DNA of 64,000 bases from Thermodesulfobacteriota bacterium (GCA_040754335.1 JBFMCV010000001.1:186001-250000); one strand, 5' to 3'. Positions 44,126-53,978 are shown, counted from the stretch's first letter. Program-made: numbers and translations. The notes: generated by a model from the sequence alone, not told the origin.

Positions 44126-45221
44126 AGAGATAATAAGGCCTATACTCGACAGGCTCGATTCCGAAACATTCCACAACATAGCGAGGGAATCATTACATCT
44201 TGCGGAAATGACGCCGCTTACGCTGAGGCTCGTCGGGCTTTTCGCGGACGGGCGCGAGAGGTTCACGGACAAGAGGCTACGCTCAACTCTTGGTGGCGTC
44301 GAATTCGAGAACCCGCTCATTGTCGGCGCGGGATGGGATAAAGCTGGGCGCGCTATCATGGGCCTCTGGCAGCTCGGCTTCGCGGGCGTCGAGGTGGGCT
44401 CGGTGCTTGAGTACAGGCAGCCGGGGAACCCGAAGCCAAGGCAGTTCATGCTCTCGCCCGGCGTCGCCGTAAACTGGCTCGGGTTCAACAGCCCGGGCAT
44501 GGACGTAGTGGCGAAGAACCTCTCCAGATACGAAGGCGCGCCCGTGAGGGTAGGCATAAGCATAGGCATGAACAGGGATGTCCCCCACGACGATTCCCCG
44601 AGAGCGCACGCCGTCGTCGCGGAGAGGCTCTACGGATACGCCGACTATTTTGCTATAAACGTAAGCTCCCCTAATACGCCCGGCCTCAGGATGCTCCACG
44701 AGAAGGGGAGGAAGCGAGATATAATACAGGCCGTGAACGACGCGATGGAAGCTAAGGGCGGGAGGAAGCCGCTCTTCGTCAAGATCGCGCCCGAGCTCGG
44801 CTTTAAGGAAGTGGACGACATACTGGAGGTCGCGGTCGAGCATTCGATCACGGGGATAATAGCCGCCAATACTGCGGACGTGCCCGAGATGAAGGCAAAA
44901 TACGGAGAGAGGTGGAGGAGCCAGCCGGGAGGGCTCAGCGGGGACGACGAGGATTACAGAAGGATGACCACGGAAAAAGTCGCTCACATTTTCAGGCAGG
45001 CGGGCGACAAGCTGGAGATAATCGGGGTAGGCGGGATCAAGAACGCCGCGACTGCTTTAGAAAAAATAAGAGCCGGAGCAAGAGCGCTTCAGATCGTGAC
45101 CGCGATAAGGGGGGAGGGAACGGCAGTAGCCGGGAAGATCAACCGCGGGATTGTCGAGTACATGGAGAGAGAAGGGGTCAGGTCGCTCGACGAGCTCGTC
45201 GGCGTCGATGCGGGGAAGTGA
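44118..45221 (+). CDS. pyrD: Dihydroorotate dehydrogenase, quinone-dependent class
   Basis: 367 residues with an N-terminal helix (YKEIIRPILDRLDSETFHNIARESLHL) used by class 2 enzymes to dock on the membrane. FMN and substrate motifs include NPLIVGAGWDKAGRAI, NWLGFNSPGMD, NVSSPNTPGLR and the late VGGIKNAATALEKIRAGA. Ser in NVSSPNTPG region serves as the class 2 base. It oxidises dihydroorotate to orotate in pyrimidine synthesis, passing electrons to quinone. Its start lies within the end of ychF. Confidence 0.95.
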   Translation: MYKEIIRPILDRLDSETFHNIARESLHLAEMTPLTLRLVGLFADGRERFTDKRLRSTLGGVEFENPLIVGAGWDKAGRAIMGLWQLGFAGVEVGSVLEYRQPGNPKPRQFMLSPGVAVNWLGFNSPGMDVVAKNLSRYEGAPVRVGISIGMNRDVPHDDSPRAHAVVAERLYGYADYFAINVSSPNTPGLRMLHEKGRKRDIIQAVNDAMEAKGGRKPLFVKIAPELGFKEVDDILEVAVEHSITGIIAANTADVPEMKAKYGERWRSQPGGLSGDDEDYRRMTTEKVAHIFRQAGDKLEIIGVGGIKNAATALEKIRAGARALQIVTAIRGEGTAVAGKINRGIVEYMEREGVRSLDELVGVDAGK

Positions 45222-45250
45222 GGCTGGATTTCCGGTTTTTCTTCTATGTC

Positions 45251-45277
45251 TGTCATTCTGAATTTATTTCAGAATCT
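45251..45277. repeat. Palindromic intergenic element
   Basis: ATTCTGAA (45255-45262), loop TTTAT and TTCAGAAT (45268-45275) form an 8-bp hairpin preceded by TGTC and followed by CTGATTTTG. It lies between the converging ends of pyrD and argJ and could act as a bidirectional terminator. The TGTCATTCTGA spelling is that of repeats dispersed in many genomes. Confidence 0.5.
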
Positions 45278-45369
45278 GATTTTGTTTGCTCATTTTTAAA
45301 ATGCCGGAATTTGAATCTGTTGTGTGTCGCGGCTGGAAGCGCTCCGGCGTTCTATATGTTTAAAGCTAT

Positions 45370-46548
45370 CTACGTCCTGTAATGGGCGTTTATTTTCAAA
45401 TAGTCATAAGTGATGTCGCTCGTTATAACGAACGAAGCCCTCTTCCCGGTCTTGAGGTCGAGAGTGATAGAGAACCTGGGCGTCTTCATTATCTCTAGCG
45501 CCTTGGCCTCGTCCATCACCTGCTTCGAGTTCCTCAATATTTTATGATCCCCTATATAGAGGTCGAGCCTGTCGGGGTTGAAATCCACCCCTGCTCTGCC
45601 TGCCGCGGCTACGATCCTCCCCCAGTTCGGATCCTCTCCGTAGAGCGCGCTCTTCACGAGTAACGACGTGCCTATCGTCCTCGCGACGCTCTCGGCGTCG
45701 GCCACTGACCTCGCTCCCTTGACGATAATCCTGACGGTCTTCGTCGCCCCTTCTCCGTCCTTTACGATCATCTCGGCGACCTCGGAAGCCGTCTCGGTCA
45801 CTGCCTGCTCGAGCTTCCTGTAGTTGGTCCCCGTGAGCCCGATTGCGGTGTTACCGAGCTTGCCGTTTGCGAGCATCAGTACCGTATCGTTCGTCGACGT
45901 ATCACCGTCCACGATTATCTTGTTGAACGAGTTATCGACCGCGCTCCTGAGCACCTTCGCAAGCGTCCTCTTCCCGACGTTTATGTCCGTGAGTATGTAT
46001 GCGAGCATCGTCGCCATGTTGGGCATTATCATCCCAGCGCCCTTTCCTATGACGCACACTGTACCCGTCCTGCCTCCTATGCCGACTTTCGTGATCGCGT
46101 GCTTCGGGAAGGCGTCCGTCGTCATGATGGCCTGGGCCGCATCGGGCAGTCCTTCCTCGCTCAGCTCCTCTACGAGACGGGGCATAGCTTTATTTATCTT
46201 GTCGACCGGGAGCGGGCCCCCTATAACCCCGGTCGAAGAAGGGATGACGAGGGACTCGTCTATGCCGAGCTCGCCAGCCGCGCACTCAGTTGTGAGGAGC
46301 GCGGCTTTCAAGCCGGCTTTTCCCGTAAACGCGTTTGCAACGCCGCTGTTTATGAGTACCGCCTGGCATAGCCCGCTCTTTATCCGCTCCATTCCCACGA
46401 GCACGGGCGGAGCCTTCACGATATTTGTCGTAAACAGACCCGCCGCCCTGGCAGGCTTTTCCGAGAAGATGAGGGCCAGGTCCTTTTTCCCTCTCTTTTT
46501 TATTCCGCACGATATGCCGCTTCCTGCGAACCCGGGAACCTTTATCAT
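45370..46548 (-). CDS. argJ: Bifunctional ornithine acetyltransferase/N-acetylglutamate synthase
   Basis: 392 residues. KGAGMIMPNMATMLAYILTD contains the self-cleavage point, before the Thr of MATML, that splits ArgJ into alpha and beta chains. The oxyanion region (SSTGVIGGPLP), DGDTSTNDTVLMLANG and the closing DLYIGDHKIL region are typical. It makes ornithine and N-acetylglutamate in the cyclic arginine pathway. It overlaps recO by 4 bases. Confidence 0.95.
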   Translation of the reverse strand: MIKVPGFAGSGISCGIKKRGKKDLALIFSEKPARAAGLFTTNIVKAPPVLVGMERIKSGLCQAVLINSGVANAFTGKAGLKAALLTTECAAGELGIDESLVIPSSTGVIGGPLPVDKINKAMPRLVEELSEEGLPDAAQAIMTTDAFPKHAITKVGIGGRTGTVCVIGKGAGMIMPNMATMLAYILTDINVGKRTLAKVLRSAVDNSFNKIIVDGDTSTNDTVLMLANGKLGNTAIGLTGTNYRKLEQAVTETASEVAEMIVKDGEGATKTVRIIVKGARSVADAESVARTIGTSLLVKSALYGEDPNWGRIVAAAGRAGVDFNPDRLDLYIGDHKILRNSKQVMDEAKALEIMKTPRFSITLDLKTGKRASFVITSDITYDYLKINAHYRT

Positions 46549-47252
46549 ATCTTGAGCTCCTCTATGAATTTCGATGAATTCAGTTTCTTTTCAGTGTGGT
46601 ATTCGGTGAATTTCGAAAACAGCTTTATGTATTTGAGCACCTTGCTGGGCTCGATTTCCATAGACTCCCTGTCCCTGAGGAACGCACCCGAGAAAGCGAC
46701 GCCGTTTTCCGCACCGCCCCCGCATTCAGCGCACAGCGCGCCCCCTTTTTTTACGCTGAAGCGCGCGCCTTTTCCCGCTTCTTTCCCGCATTCAGCGCAT
46801 AGGTCTATACTCGGCCCGTAACCCGAGAGCGTAAGCGTCCCTAGCTGGAACCCGAGTACGAGGGGCATGGCGCTCTTCCCGCTGTCGAGCCCTCTCAGAG
46901 TGTCCGCCAAGAGGTTGAACATATCCTCGTTCGGAGATTCTTTGGGGAGGAGTATTTCCGCGGATTCGGTCATGAAGCTCCCCCACATGAAGAGCTCCAG
47001 GTCTTCCATCATGTGCCGGAATACCTCTACCGTTTCGATGTCCTCGAGGAACCTCATATCACCCGGCTTTTCCCTGAACCTCGCGCGGAAAAGGACGAAG
47101 GGCTCGAGCCTGCCGCCGAAACGCTTTCGGCTCGATTTCGCGTTCTTTGCGAAGGCGTTTATCTTTCCGAAATCCCTCGTAAACAGCGTTAGAACGTAAT
47201 CGGCGTCGCCGTGAGGGCGCTTGCGGAGAAGTAACGCTTCTGAGCTTTTCAT
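46545..47252 (-). CDS. recO: DNA repair protein RecO
   Basis: 235 residues. An N-terminal OB-fold (KSSEALLLRKRPHGDADYVLTLFTRD, NAFAKNAKSSRKRFGGRL) is followed by a helical part and a zinc site made of CAECGKE and CAECGGG. RecO loads RecA with RecF and RecR. Its stop overlaps the argJ start. It is the first gene of the pair on the minus strand. Confidence 0.92.
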   Translation of the reverse strand: MKSSEALLLRKRPHGDADYVLTLFTRDFGKINAFAKNAKSSRKRFGGRLEPFVLFRARFREKPGDMRFLEDIETVEVFRHMMEDLELFMWGSFMTESAEILLPKESPNEDMFNLLADTLRGLDSGKSAMPLVLGFQLGTLTLSGYGPSIDLCAECGKEAGKGARFSVKKGGALCAECGGGAENGVAFSGAFLRDRESMEIEPSKVLKYIKLFSKFTEYHTEKKLNSSKFIEELKI

Positions 47253-47486
47253 TAAACTGATATTATTACTAAAAACTGATGAGTTGGCGAATTACCGCAC
47301 GCTTTTCCGCCTTCGGAGTCCACATTCGACAAGGGCTGGACGACGTCCCGCCCCCGCTCAGGGAGCTCCTGTGAAAAAATCTCAGGGGTTCACTAGAGTT
47401 GCGGGCGCGGTTCTTTTATAATATTACTCTCCGCGGTGATGTGCGGATACCGAGGGTGATGGAATTAGATCGTTAGGGAGTATGTT

Positions 47487-49175
47487 ATGCGTAAACCGTC
47501 CTTTAGCAGGGGTGAGAGGATAGGGGGAGCCGTTTATTCTCTTTTCATCCTGGTGTTATTTTTAACGGCACAGTGGCTTCCCGGGATATCACTCGCTCAG
47601 GGGGTGTTCAGCGCCGCCGAGCAGATATACCTTAAAAACATTACACCGCTTCTGTATGAGTTCTCCCAGGCTGCGGCCGGCGTGAGCGATTCCCTGCTTA
47701 AGCTGCAGTCCGCCACCCCCGAGGAGTGCGCGTCACAGTTCGCGGATTACAGGGGCATAGTCGGCTCCATCTCAAAGCAGCTCGGCTCTCTTACTCCGCC
47801 GACCAGGCTCGAAACCGTTCACCAATATGCGACTCAGTCCCTCGACGGTTACTCGGCGGGGCTCGAGCTTTACTTCAAGGCCTGCACCGAAGAGGATTTC
47901 GGAGTGAAGGAGAGCCTCGTCAGCCAGGGTGGCGTATCTATCAATAAATCCGTCGTCGCTCTGGGAAAGGCATACGAGGAGATCGAGAACGTGAAGGCGG
48001 CCGGACCGGCGGTCGTTAAGAATGAAGCGGCCGAACAGATTACGGAAAGCGATATTACTGACAGGGGGGCAGCGGAATACTCTCCACCCGATGAAGTGGA
48101 CACTGAAAGCGAACCGGACGCTGCCCCGGGACCGTTGACTCCAACCCCGGAAGTGAAAACTAAAGCGCAGGTGTTAGCCGAGATATCCGAAAAGGTGCAG
48201 GCCGATATGGAAGCACGGGAAGAAGCGGAAGCCGAAGTACTAGAGCCGGATACCGCCGTCGTTGAGACGCCCACGGTTGTCCGGCCTGTAGAGGAAGCAA
48301 CTGAACCTGAGCCTACGGTCGAAGAACCCGAGGTAAAAACGCCGGTGAAAGAGGGGACACCGGAACCCCCGGCTGCGGAGCCGGCTCCCGCACTGTCGGA
48401 GAACATTCAGGTGAAAACCGAGGAAACTCCTGCGGCCGAGCCGGCCCTTCCCCCGTCGGAAAACAATCCGGTGAAAACCGAACAGGCGGCAACTGCCGAA
48501 CCACCTCAGGAAGTGAAGACCGAAGAGGTGACGCATGCCGACCCCTCACAAGCTGAGAAGGATACCGCCGAACCCCCTCAAGAAGTGAAGACCGAAGAGG
48601 GGATTGAGAAAACGGATGAAGACAAGAAACCGGATAAAGAAGACATCGAGAGACTCAATCAGAAGATAATGGAGCAAGCCAAAGCCGTACAGACGAATGC
48701 TGACATGAAAGAAACGAGCTCAAGTGAATCTGAAACACCTCAATCTAAGGCAACGGATGAAGAAAAGGCTGCCGGCACGTCTGCACCGCCGGACGCCGTG
48801 TCTGCCGACAACTCGAATACATCCAAAGCCGCGCCACCGGCTGACGCGGAGGAGGTCGCTGCGCTGCCTCCGGGAGAGGCTGACGAGGAGCTCAAGGAAG
48901 AAGCCCCAGTGGACGACGTGAAATCGTGGTGCCGGGAAAGGTATCAGACACCGTCTGAGCAGGAAAGCTGCATGAAGCAGAGGGCGGTGGCGAAGGACAA
49001 GATCGACAAGCTGTCCGGCAAATTTTCTAACGGGAGCAAGGAGAGGGGCGTCCTCGACAAATGCATGTCCGACTGGAAAGAAGGGAGCACATATAACTAC
49101 GAGATGGTGATCTCCTGCACGCAGTTTTTCTGCACGCAAAGCGATATCGAGAGCTGCAAGGACCTGAGCAAGTAG
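47487..49175 (+). CDS. Exported protein with a long acidic Pro/Glu linker between two Cys-bearing domains
   Basis: 562 residues with a signal peptide. The N-terminal domain (residues about 35-175: QIYLKNITPLLYEFSQAA, TPEECASQFADYRG, KACTEEDFG) and the C-terminal domain (last 80 residues: WCRERYQ, SCMKQRA, KCMSDWKEG, ISCTQFFCTQ) match the 259-residue gene at 40634. Between them lies about 290 residues of low-complexity Glu/Pro/Ala/Thr sequence with repeated EVKTEE, PPQEVKTEE and AEPA.PPSE motifs. Such a linker would be extended and could span periplasm or peptidoglycan. No family is recognised. Confidence 0.7.
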   Translation: MRKPSFSRGERIGGAVYSLFILVLFLTAQWLPGISLAQGVFSAAEQIYLKNITPLLYEFSQAAAGVSDSLLKLQSATPEECASQFADYRGIVGSISKQLGSLTPPTRLETVHQYATQSLDGYSAGLELYFKACTEEDFGVKESLVSQGGVSINKSVVALGKAYEEIENVKAAGPAVVKNEAAEQITESDITDRGAAEYSPPDEVDTESEPDAAPGPLTPTPEVKTKAQVLAEISEKVQADMEAREEAEAEVLEPDTAVVETPTVVRPVEEATEPEPTVEEPEVKTPVKEGTPEPPAAEPAPALSENIQVKTEETPAAEPALPPSENNPVKTEQAATAEPPQEVKTEEVTHADPSQAEKDTAEPPQEVKTEEGIEKTDEDKKPDKEDIERLNQKIMEQAKAVQTNADMKETSSSESETPQSKATDEEKAAGTSAPPDAVSADNSNTSKAAPPADAEEVAALPPGEADEELKEEAPVDDVKSWCRERYQTPSEQESCMKQRAVAKDKIDKLSGKFSNGSKERGVLDKCMSDWKEGSTYNYEMVISCTQFFCTQSDIESCKDLSK

Positions 49176-49229
49176 TGACTGTATTGCTCTCCGGAAGGGA
49201 ATCGGCAACTTACACTAATGCCGTAACAT

Positions 49230-50582
49230 CTAGAAAATCAGCATCGCGATAAAGAGATAGAAGACCGACCCGAAAATATCGTTGAACATGGTGAGGAAGG
49301 GTCCCGAGGCCGCCGCGGGGTCGAACCTGAATTTGTGGAGCAGGAGAGGGGCCGCCACACCTATGAAGGACGTGGCCATGGTGGCAGAGACCATCGCGAT
49401 GAACACCGAAAGGGCGATCTTTATCACCTCCGGCTGATCGTAGCTTATCAGACCGCCTATTATTGCCGCGATTATGCCGCATATGATTCCGAGCGATATA
49501 CCCACCTTCACTTCCGAAAGGATGATCCTGAGAATCTGCCTTATGTTGATTGTCCCCATGCCTATGCTTCTTATGATTATGGTAGTTGTCTGGAGCCCCA
49601 CGTTCCCCCCGGTCGCCATTATCGCCGGCATGAACGCCGCCAGAATCGCTACTTTCTTGAGAGTCGGCTCGAACGCGTAGACGATGATAAAGGCGATGAA
49701 TAATTCGCCTATGAGCGTCATCAGCAGCCACGGAGTGCGGAGCGCGATCCTCGTCCGCGTGGGAGTGAATATCGGGTGGAGCGTTTCTCCGACGCCAGCC
49801 ATCTGTAGAATGTCCTCGGACGCCTCTTCGGTCACGACGTCGAGTATGTCGTCGGCCGTGATCCTTCCGAGGAGAACGCCCCTCCCGTCTACTACAGGCA
49901 GCGACAGTATGCCGTACTTCTGGAAGATCTTCGCGACCTCCTCCTGGTCCATATAGGGTGTCGCCCGGTGCTCGACGGGCTCCATAATGTTCGAGACCCT
50001 CGAGCTCGGGGTCGCGAGCACGAGTCTGCTGAGCGATATCTGCCCGAGGAGCTTGTCGTCCTCGTCTGTTACGTAAATAAGATAAAAGTCTGCGATTTCG
50101 TCTGCTATAAGCCGTATCCAGTTTATCGTGTCCCGGACGGTGAACTTTTCGGAGACCTTCACGAGCTCGATCTGCATGATGCCGCCCGCCGAGTCGTCCG
50201 GGTATTTGAGGAGCGGCTCTACGTCCCTCAAATCCTCGGGGTCCATCTTGGCCATCACGTCGCTGGCTGTCTGTTCCGGGAGCTCCCCGATGAGGTCGGC
50301 GGCGTCGTCCGACTCCATCTCCTCGACTATTTCAGCGATCTTCTCCGCGTCGAGCTCGCCGAGTATCTCTTCCCTATGCTCGGGGCCGAGCTCGAGTATG
50401 ACTTCAGAAGCGGTGTCCGTGTCGAGCGCTTCGAGGACTCTCTGGTGGTCTTCGGGGTCGAGTGTCTGGAGCAAGCCTGCTATCTCCGAAGGGTGGACCT
50501 CGGCCAGCAGGGCCTTTATCTCCTGGATCTTGCCCTCGTGGAGACTGCTGGATATTTTTTCGGCGAGTTCGGGTCTCGGCAC
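49230..50582 (-). CDS. mgtE: Magnesium transporter MgtE
   Basis: 450 residues from a GTG start with GGAG upstream. The N-terminal acidic helical domain (residues about 1-120, IKALLAEVHPSEIAGLLQ) and two CBS domains (PDDSAGGIMQIELVKV, PYMDQEEVAKIFQKYGIL) make up the cytosolic magnesium sensor. Five helices follow (TPWLLMTLIGELF, AFMPAIMATGGNVGLQ, DPAAASGPFLTMFND). MgtE is a magnesium-gated channel. I saw no magnesium riboswitch in the short upstream gap. Confidence 0.95.
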   Translation of the reverse strand: MPRPELAEKISSSLHEGKIQEIKALLAEVHPSEIAGLLQTLDPEDHQRVLEALDTDTASEVILELGPEHREEILGELDAEKIAEIVEEMESDDAADLIGELPEQTASDVMAKMDPEDLRDVEPLLKYPDDSAGGIMQIELVKVSEKFTVRDTINWIRLIADEIADFYLIYVTDEDDKLLGQISLSRLVLATPSSRVSNIMEPVEHRATPYMDQEEVAKIFQKYGILSLPVVDGRGVLLGRITADDILDVVTEEASEDILQMAGVGETLHPIFTPTRTRIALRTPWLLMTLIGELFIAFIIVYAFEPTLKKVAILAAFMPAIMATGGNVGLQTTTIIIRSIGMGTINIRQILRIILSEVKVGISLGIICGIIAAIIGGLISYDQPEVIKIALSVFIAMVSATMATSFIGVAAPLLLHKFRFDPAAASGPFLTMFNDIFGSVFYLFIAMLIF

Positions 50583-50681
50583 GATTTTCTCCGCCCCGTT
50601 GGAATAGAGGGTTAGTGTATAGAAGAGGGAGTAAAAGTAAAGTAGAATGAAGCCTTACCCGGAGAAACACCAGCGCATAAA

Positions 50682-51524
50682 ATGAACGGCATAAGGAACT
50701 TCGCTAATTTTATCAAGTTCGAGCACACGCTTTTTTCGCTCCCCCTTATTTTTTCCGGGGCTTTCCTCGCCTGGGGAGGACTGCCTGAGCTCCATCTGCT
50801 CGTGCTGATTATACTGGCGGGAACCGGCGCAAGGACGGCCGCGCTCGCGCTGAACAGGATAATCGACAGGAAGATAGACAGCGAGAATCCGAGGACGGAG
50901 GGGCGCGAGCTGCCCTCGGGCAAGATAAGCCTCGCATCCGCCCTCGGCGTCACTCTCGCGGGCCTGGTTCTTTACTTCGCCTCCGCCTATTTCATATGCG
51001 ACCTCGTACTCTATCTATCCCCTATACCGATAGTCGTTTTCATCGTTTACCCGTTGATGAAGCGGTTCACTCCCCTCTGCCATTTCGGAGTGGGATTGGG
51101 ACTCGCGCTTGCTCCTCTCGGTGGATGGGTCGCGGTCACGTGCTCGACGTCGGGACTGTTCCCGGCCGTAATGCTCTCCTTATTCACATTCTTCTGGGTA
51201 TCGGGGTTCGACATCATCTACGCCACGCTCGACGAGGAATTCGACAGGAAGAGCGGCGTGCGCTCGATGGTGGCTGTCTACGGCAAAGGGACGGGGCTCT
51301 ATATCGCCGGCCTGCTCCACTATGCCGCATTCTTCTGCATCGCCTTTATCTACTTCTTTATGTTCAAGACGATAGCGGCAGGCGCGCTTCTCGTCTTGAT
51401 CGGTTTACTCCTTTATTTAGAGCATAAAAAGTCGGAGAACGTCGACCTGGCGTTCTTCAAGATCAATATAGCCGTGGGCTTCGCCGTCTTCCTTTTTGTC
51501 CTCTCTGGGATATACTTACCGTGA
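50682..51524 (+). CDS. ubiA: UbiA-family prenyltransferase (MqnP-like by context)
   Basis: 280 residues with about eight helices and both Asp-rich sites of the UbiA family: ALNRIIDRKIDSENPRT and DIIYATLDEEFDRKSG. It attaches a polyprenyl chain to an aromatic ring. In the downstream unit lie UbiX-, UbiD- and MqnE-type genes, and MqnE belongs to the futalosine menaquinone route, so prenylation of a dihydroxynaphthoate intermediate (MqnP role) is more likely than a ubiquinone step. The stop overlaps the next start by one base. Confidence 0.88.
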   Translation: MNGIRNFANFIKFEHTLFSLPLIFSGAFLAWGGLPELHLLVLIILAGTGARTAALALNRIIDRKIDSENPRTEGRELPSGKISLASALGVTLAGLVLYFASAYFICDLVLYLSPIPIVVFIVYPLMKRFTPLCHFGVGLGLALAPLGGWVAVTCSTSGLFPAVMLSLFTFFWVSGFDIIYATLDEEFDRKSGVRSMVAVYGKGTGLYIAGLLHYAAFFCIAFIYFFMFKTIAAGALLVLIGLLLYLEHKKSENVDLAFFKINIAVGFAVFLFVLSGIYLP

Positions 51525-52075
51525 TGCGAACTATTGTAGGATTCACGGGCGCTTCCGGCGTGGCGTACGGCGTCGACTTCCTGAGGAGGTGTCCCGACGA
51601 CAAGTTCCTTATAGCGAGCAAATGGGGGAAGAGGGTGCTTCACGAGGAGCTCGGTCTCAAGGTTGAGGAGCTGAGGCCCTGGGTCAGGGAAATTTACAGC
51701 GATTCCGACCTCGCGGCCCCGTTTTCATCCGGCAGCAACCACTTCGATTCGCTTGTCATCATCCCCTGCTCCATCTCCACTCTGGCGAAGATAGCTAACG
51801 GCATCGCCGATACCCTAATCACCAGGATAGCGCAGGTGGCGCTCAAGGAGAGGAGGAGGCTCGTCATAGCCCTCCGGGAGACCCCGCTTAGCTCAATCGC
51901 GCTCGAGAACGCGCTAAAGCTTTCGAGGGAAGGGGCAATCATAATGCCCATAAGCCCGCCCCATTATATAAAAGCCAACACTGTGAACGACTTGATCGAA
52001 GGCTATGTCGATAAGGTTTTGAACATCATAGGGGTAGGGGCCGGCAACGGCTGGAAGCACGACGAGCTCGATTAG
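51524..52075 (+). CDS. ubiX: UbiX-type flavin prenyltransferase
   Basis: 183 residues. GFTGASGVAYGVDFLR at the N-terminus is the flavin-phosphate loop, and NHFDSLVIIPCSISTLAKIANGIAD, LIVTRI-like LITRIAQVALKERRRLVIALRETP and MPISPPHYIK are family motifs. UbiX makes the prenylated FMN cofactor that UbiD needs, and the next gene is ubiD. I place the start at the ATG at 51524 (overlap with the ubiA stop, ATGA-like); a GTG one codon earlier is possible. Confidence 0.93.
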   Translation: MRTIVGFTGASGVAYGVDFLRRCPDDKFLIASKWGKRVLHEELGLKVEELRPWVREIYSDSDLAAPFSSGSNHFDSLVIIPCSISTLAKIANGIADTLITRIAQVALKERRRLVIALRETPLSSIALENALKLSREGAIIMPISPPHYIKANTVNDLIEGYVDKVLNIIGVGAGNGWKHDELD

Positions 52076-52202
52076 ACCATGTACCCTTTCCGGGGTATAT
52101 TTCAGGGGTTACTAATTCCGTAATAGCCTTGATGGCGGATATTAAGTCTGATGCGGAATTATCTGCAATTTAAAAGAAATAATACAATCAGAACCTCTTC
52201 AA

Positions 52203-53978
52203 ATGCCGAAAAAGCAATTCTATGACCTGCAGGAATACATAAGGTATCTCGAAGCGATAGGGGACCTCGTGCGCGTGAAGGCCGAGGTCGACCCGATACT
52301 CGAAATAACGGAGATTTCCTCGCGCGTCATAAAGGAGAGGGGCCCTGCTCTTATATTCGAAAACGTGAAGGGCGCGGCATACCCCCTCGCAATAAACCTC
52401 TTCGGGTCTGAAGAGAGGGTCGAGCTCGCGCTCGGCAGAAAGCCCCGTGACGTTGGGGAGGAGTTGGTCGAGCTCTTTCACAAGGTGAACCCGCCTTCGC
52501 TTAAATCTTTTTTCTCCGTCCTCCCCAAAGCATATGACCTCCTGTCCATGAGGACGAGGGGCGTTAAATCGGGCGCGTCGCAGGAGGTCGAGGAGCGTCC
52601 CGACCTCTCGAAGCTCCCTATCATAAAGTGCTGGCCGCTCGACGGCGGGAGATTCATCACTCTCGGGCTAGTTCTCACGCAGGACCCGGTAACTAACAGA
52701 AGGAACCTCGGCATATACAGGCTCCAGATTTACGACGAGAAAACGACGGGCATGCACTGGCACCCGCACAAGGGCGGGGCCGCCCATTACCACGAGGCCG
52801 GCAAGCTCGGACGGGACCTCGAAGCCGCCGTAATCCTCGGGGGCGACCCCAAAATGATATTCACCGCCATAGCCCCGCTCCCCGAAGGCATGGACGAGCT
52901 CGCGTTCGCGAGTTATCTGAGGGGGAGGCCCATACCGATGGTGAAAGGCAGGAGCATTTCCATCTCCGTCCCGGCAAACGCGGAGTTCGTCATCGAAGGT
53001 GTAGTGCCTTGGAATGAACTCAGGGTCGAAGGGCCCTTCGGCGACCACTTCGGTCATTATTCGATGGAAGCCGATTTCCCCGTATTCCACGTGAGCGAGA
53101 TAACACACAGGATAAACCCGGTCTATCCGGCGACGGTCGTGGGTAAACCCCCGAAGGAGGACGTTTTCCTCGGCATGGCGGCGGCAGACATGTTCTCGCC
53201 GCTCACGAGGATAATCCACCCCGAGGTGAAGGACATGTGGGCGTATCCCGAAGCCGGGTTCCACAATCTCCTCGTCGTCTCTGTGGACGAGCGCTATCCG
53301 CGTAATGGAGTCAAGGCCATGCTCGCGCTCTGGGGCACGGGACAGCTCCTGCTGACGAAGGTTATGATTACGGTTTCGAGCGACGTCAACCCCCGCGACT
53401 GGGAGGCGGTGCTCGCGGAGATAGGCGAGAACTTCGATCCGGGCGAGGACTTCCTCATGATACCCTGGGCGCCGCTCGACACGCTCGACTTCACGAGCGG
53501 GAAGCTCAACGTCGGGAGCAAGATGGGCATTAACGCCGTGCGCAAGAAAGGGGACGCGAAAACCAGGCGGAAGGTCCCCGCCCGCGTGCCCGACCCGAGG
53601 GATAAGCATAAGGAGATACTCGACTGGAGGCTACTGCCGGGCGGGATACTCGCGCTCAAACTCGAAAAGAATCCCAAGGAAATGCTTAAAAAGATGTTCG
53701 AGACGCCGGGATACGAGGACCTGAGGATAATCGCCGCCTTAAGCCCGGACATAGACCTCCGGGACGACACGGAGCTCATATGGGGCATATTTACGAGGTT
53801 CGACCCCTACCTGGACGTGATATTCGAGCGGACCGAGCTCAGAGGCTCGGCGGTAATTTACGGCGGCAGGATGGGGATAGATGCGACGATAAAAAGCTGG
53901 TATCCTCTTGTAATCGAGATGTCGGAGGACGTGAAGGAGACGGTAACCGGAAGATGGAAAGAATACTGGATGAAATAG
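52203..53978 (+). CDS. ubiD: UbiD-family decarboxylase (menaquinone pathway by context)
   Basis: 591 residues, longer than classical UbiD by a C-terminal extension. Landmarks are DLQEYIRYLEAIGDLVRVKAEVD, NLGIYRLQ (prenyl-FMN binding Arg region), MHWHPHKGGAAHYHEA, EFVIEGVVPWNELRVEGPFG and DHFGHYS, with the Glu and Arg residues used in catalysis. It would remove the ring carboxylate of a prenylated naphthoate in the futalosine route. The last 25 bases overlap mqnE. Confidence 0.9.
   Translation: MPKKQFYDLQEYIRYLEAIGDLVRVKAEVDPILEITEISSRVIKERGPALIFENVKGAAYPLAINLFGSEERVELALGRKPRDVGEELVELFHKVNPPSLKSFFSVLPKAYDLLSMRTRGVKSGASQEVEERPDLSKLPIIKCWPLDGGRFITLGLVLTQDPVTNRRNLGIYRLQIYDEKTTGMHWHPHKGGAAHYHEAGKLGRDLEAAVILGGDPKMIFTAIAPLPEGMDELAFASYLRGRPIPMVKGRSISISVPANAEFVIEGVVPWNELRVEGPFGDHFGHYSMEADFPVFHVSEITHRINPVYPATVVGKPPKEDVFLGMAAADMFSPLTRIIHPEVKDMWAYPEAGFHNLLVVSVDERYPRNGVKAMLALWGTGQLLLTKVMITVSSDVNPRDWEAVLAEIGENFDPGEDFLMIPWAPLDTLDFTSGKLNVGSKMGINAVRKKGDAKTRRKVPARVPDPRDKHKEILDWRLLPGGILALKLEKNPKEMLKKMFETPGYEDLRIIAALSPDIDLRDDTELIWGIFTRFDPYLDVIFERTELRGSAVIYGGRMGIDATIKSWYPLVIEMSEDVKETVTGRWKEYWMK

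Noticed and set aside
43175-44569. 464-codon open frame on the minus strand across ychF and pyrD
   Set aside because: Both opposite-strand genes are unmistakable by motif. The long frame is a by-product of their codon bias.
50583-50681. Magnesium riboswitch before mgtE
   Set aside because: The gap is only 99 bases and shows no long paired structure that I could recognise.
52668-53609. 313-codon minus-strand frame opposite ubiD
   Set aside because: It is a shadow of ubiD; composition is dominated by Arg, His and Val as expected for an antisense frame of this coding style.
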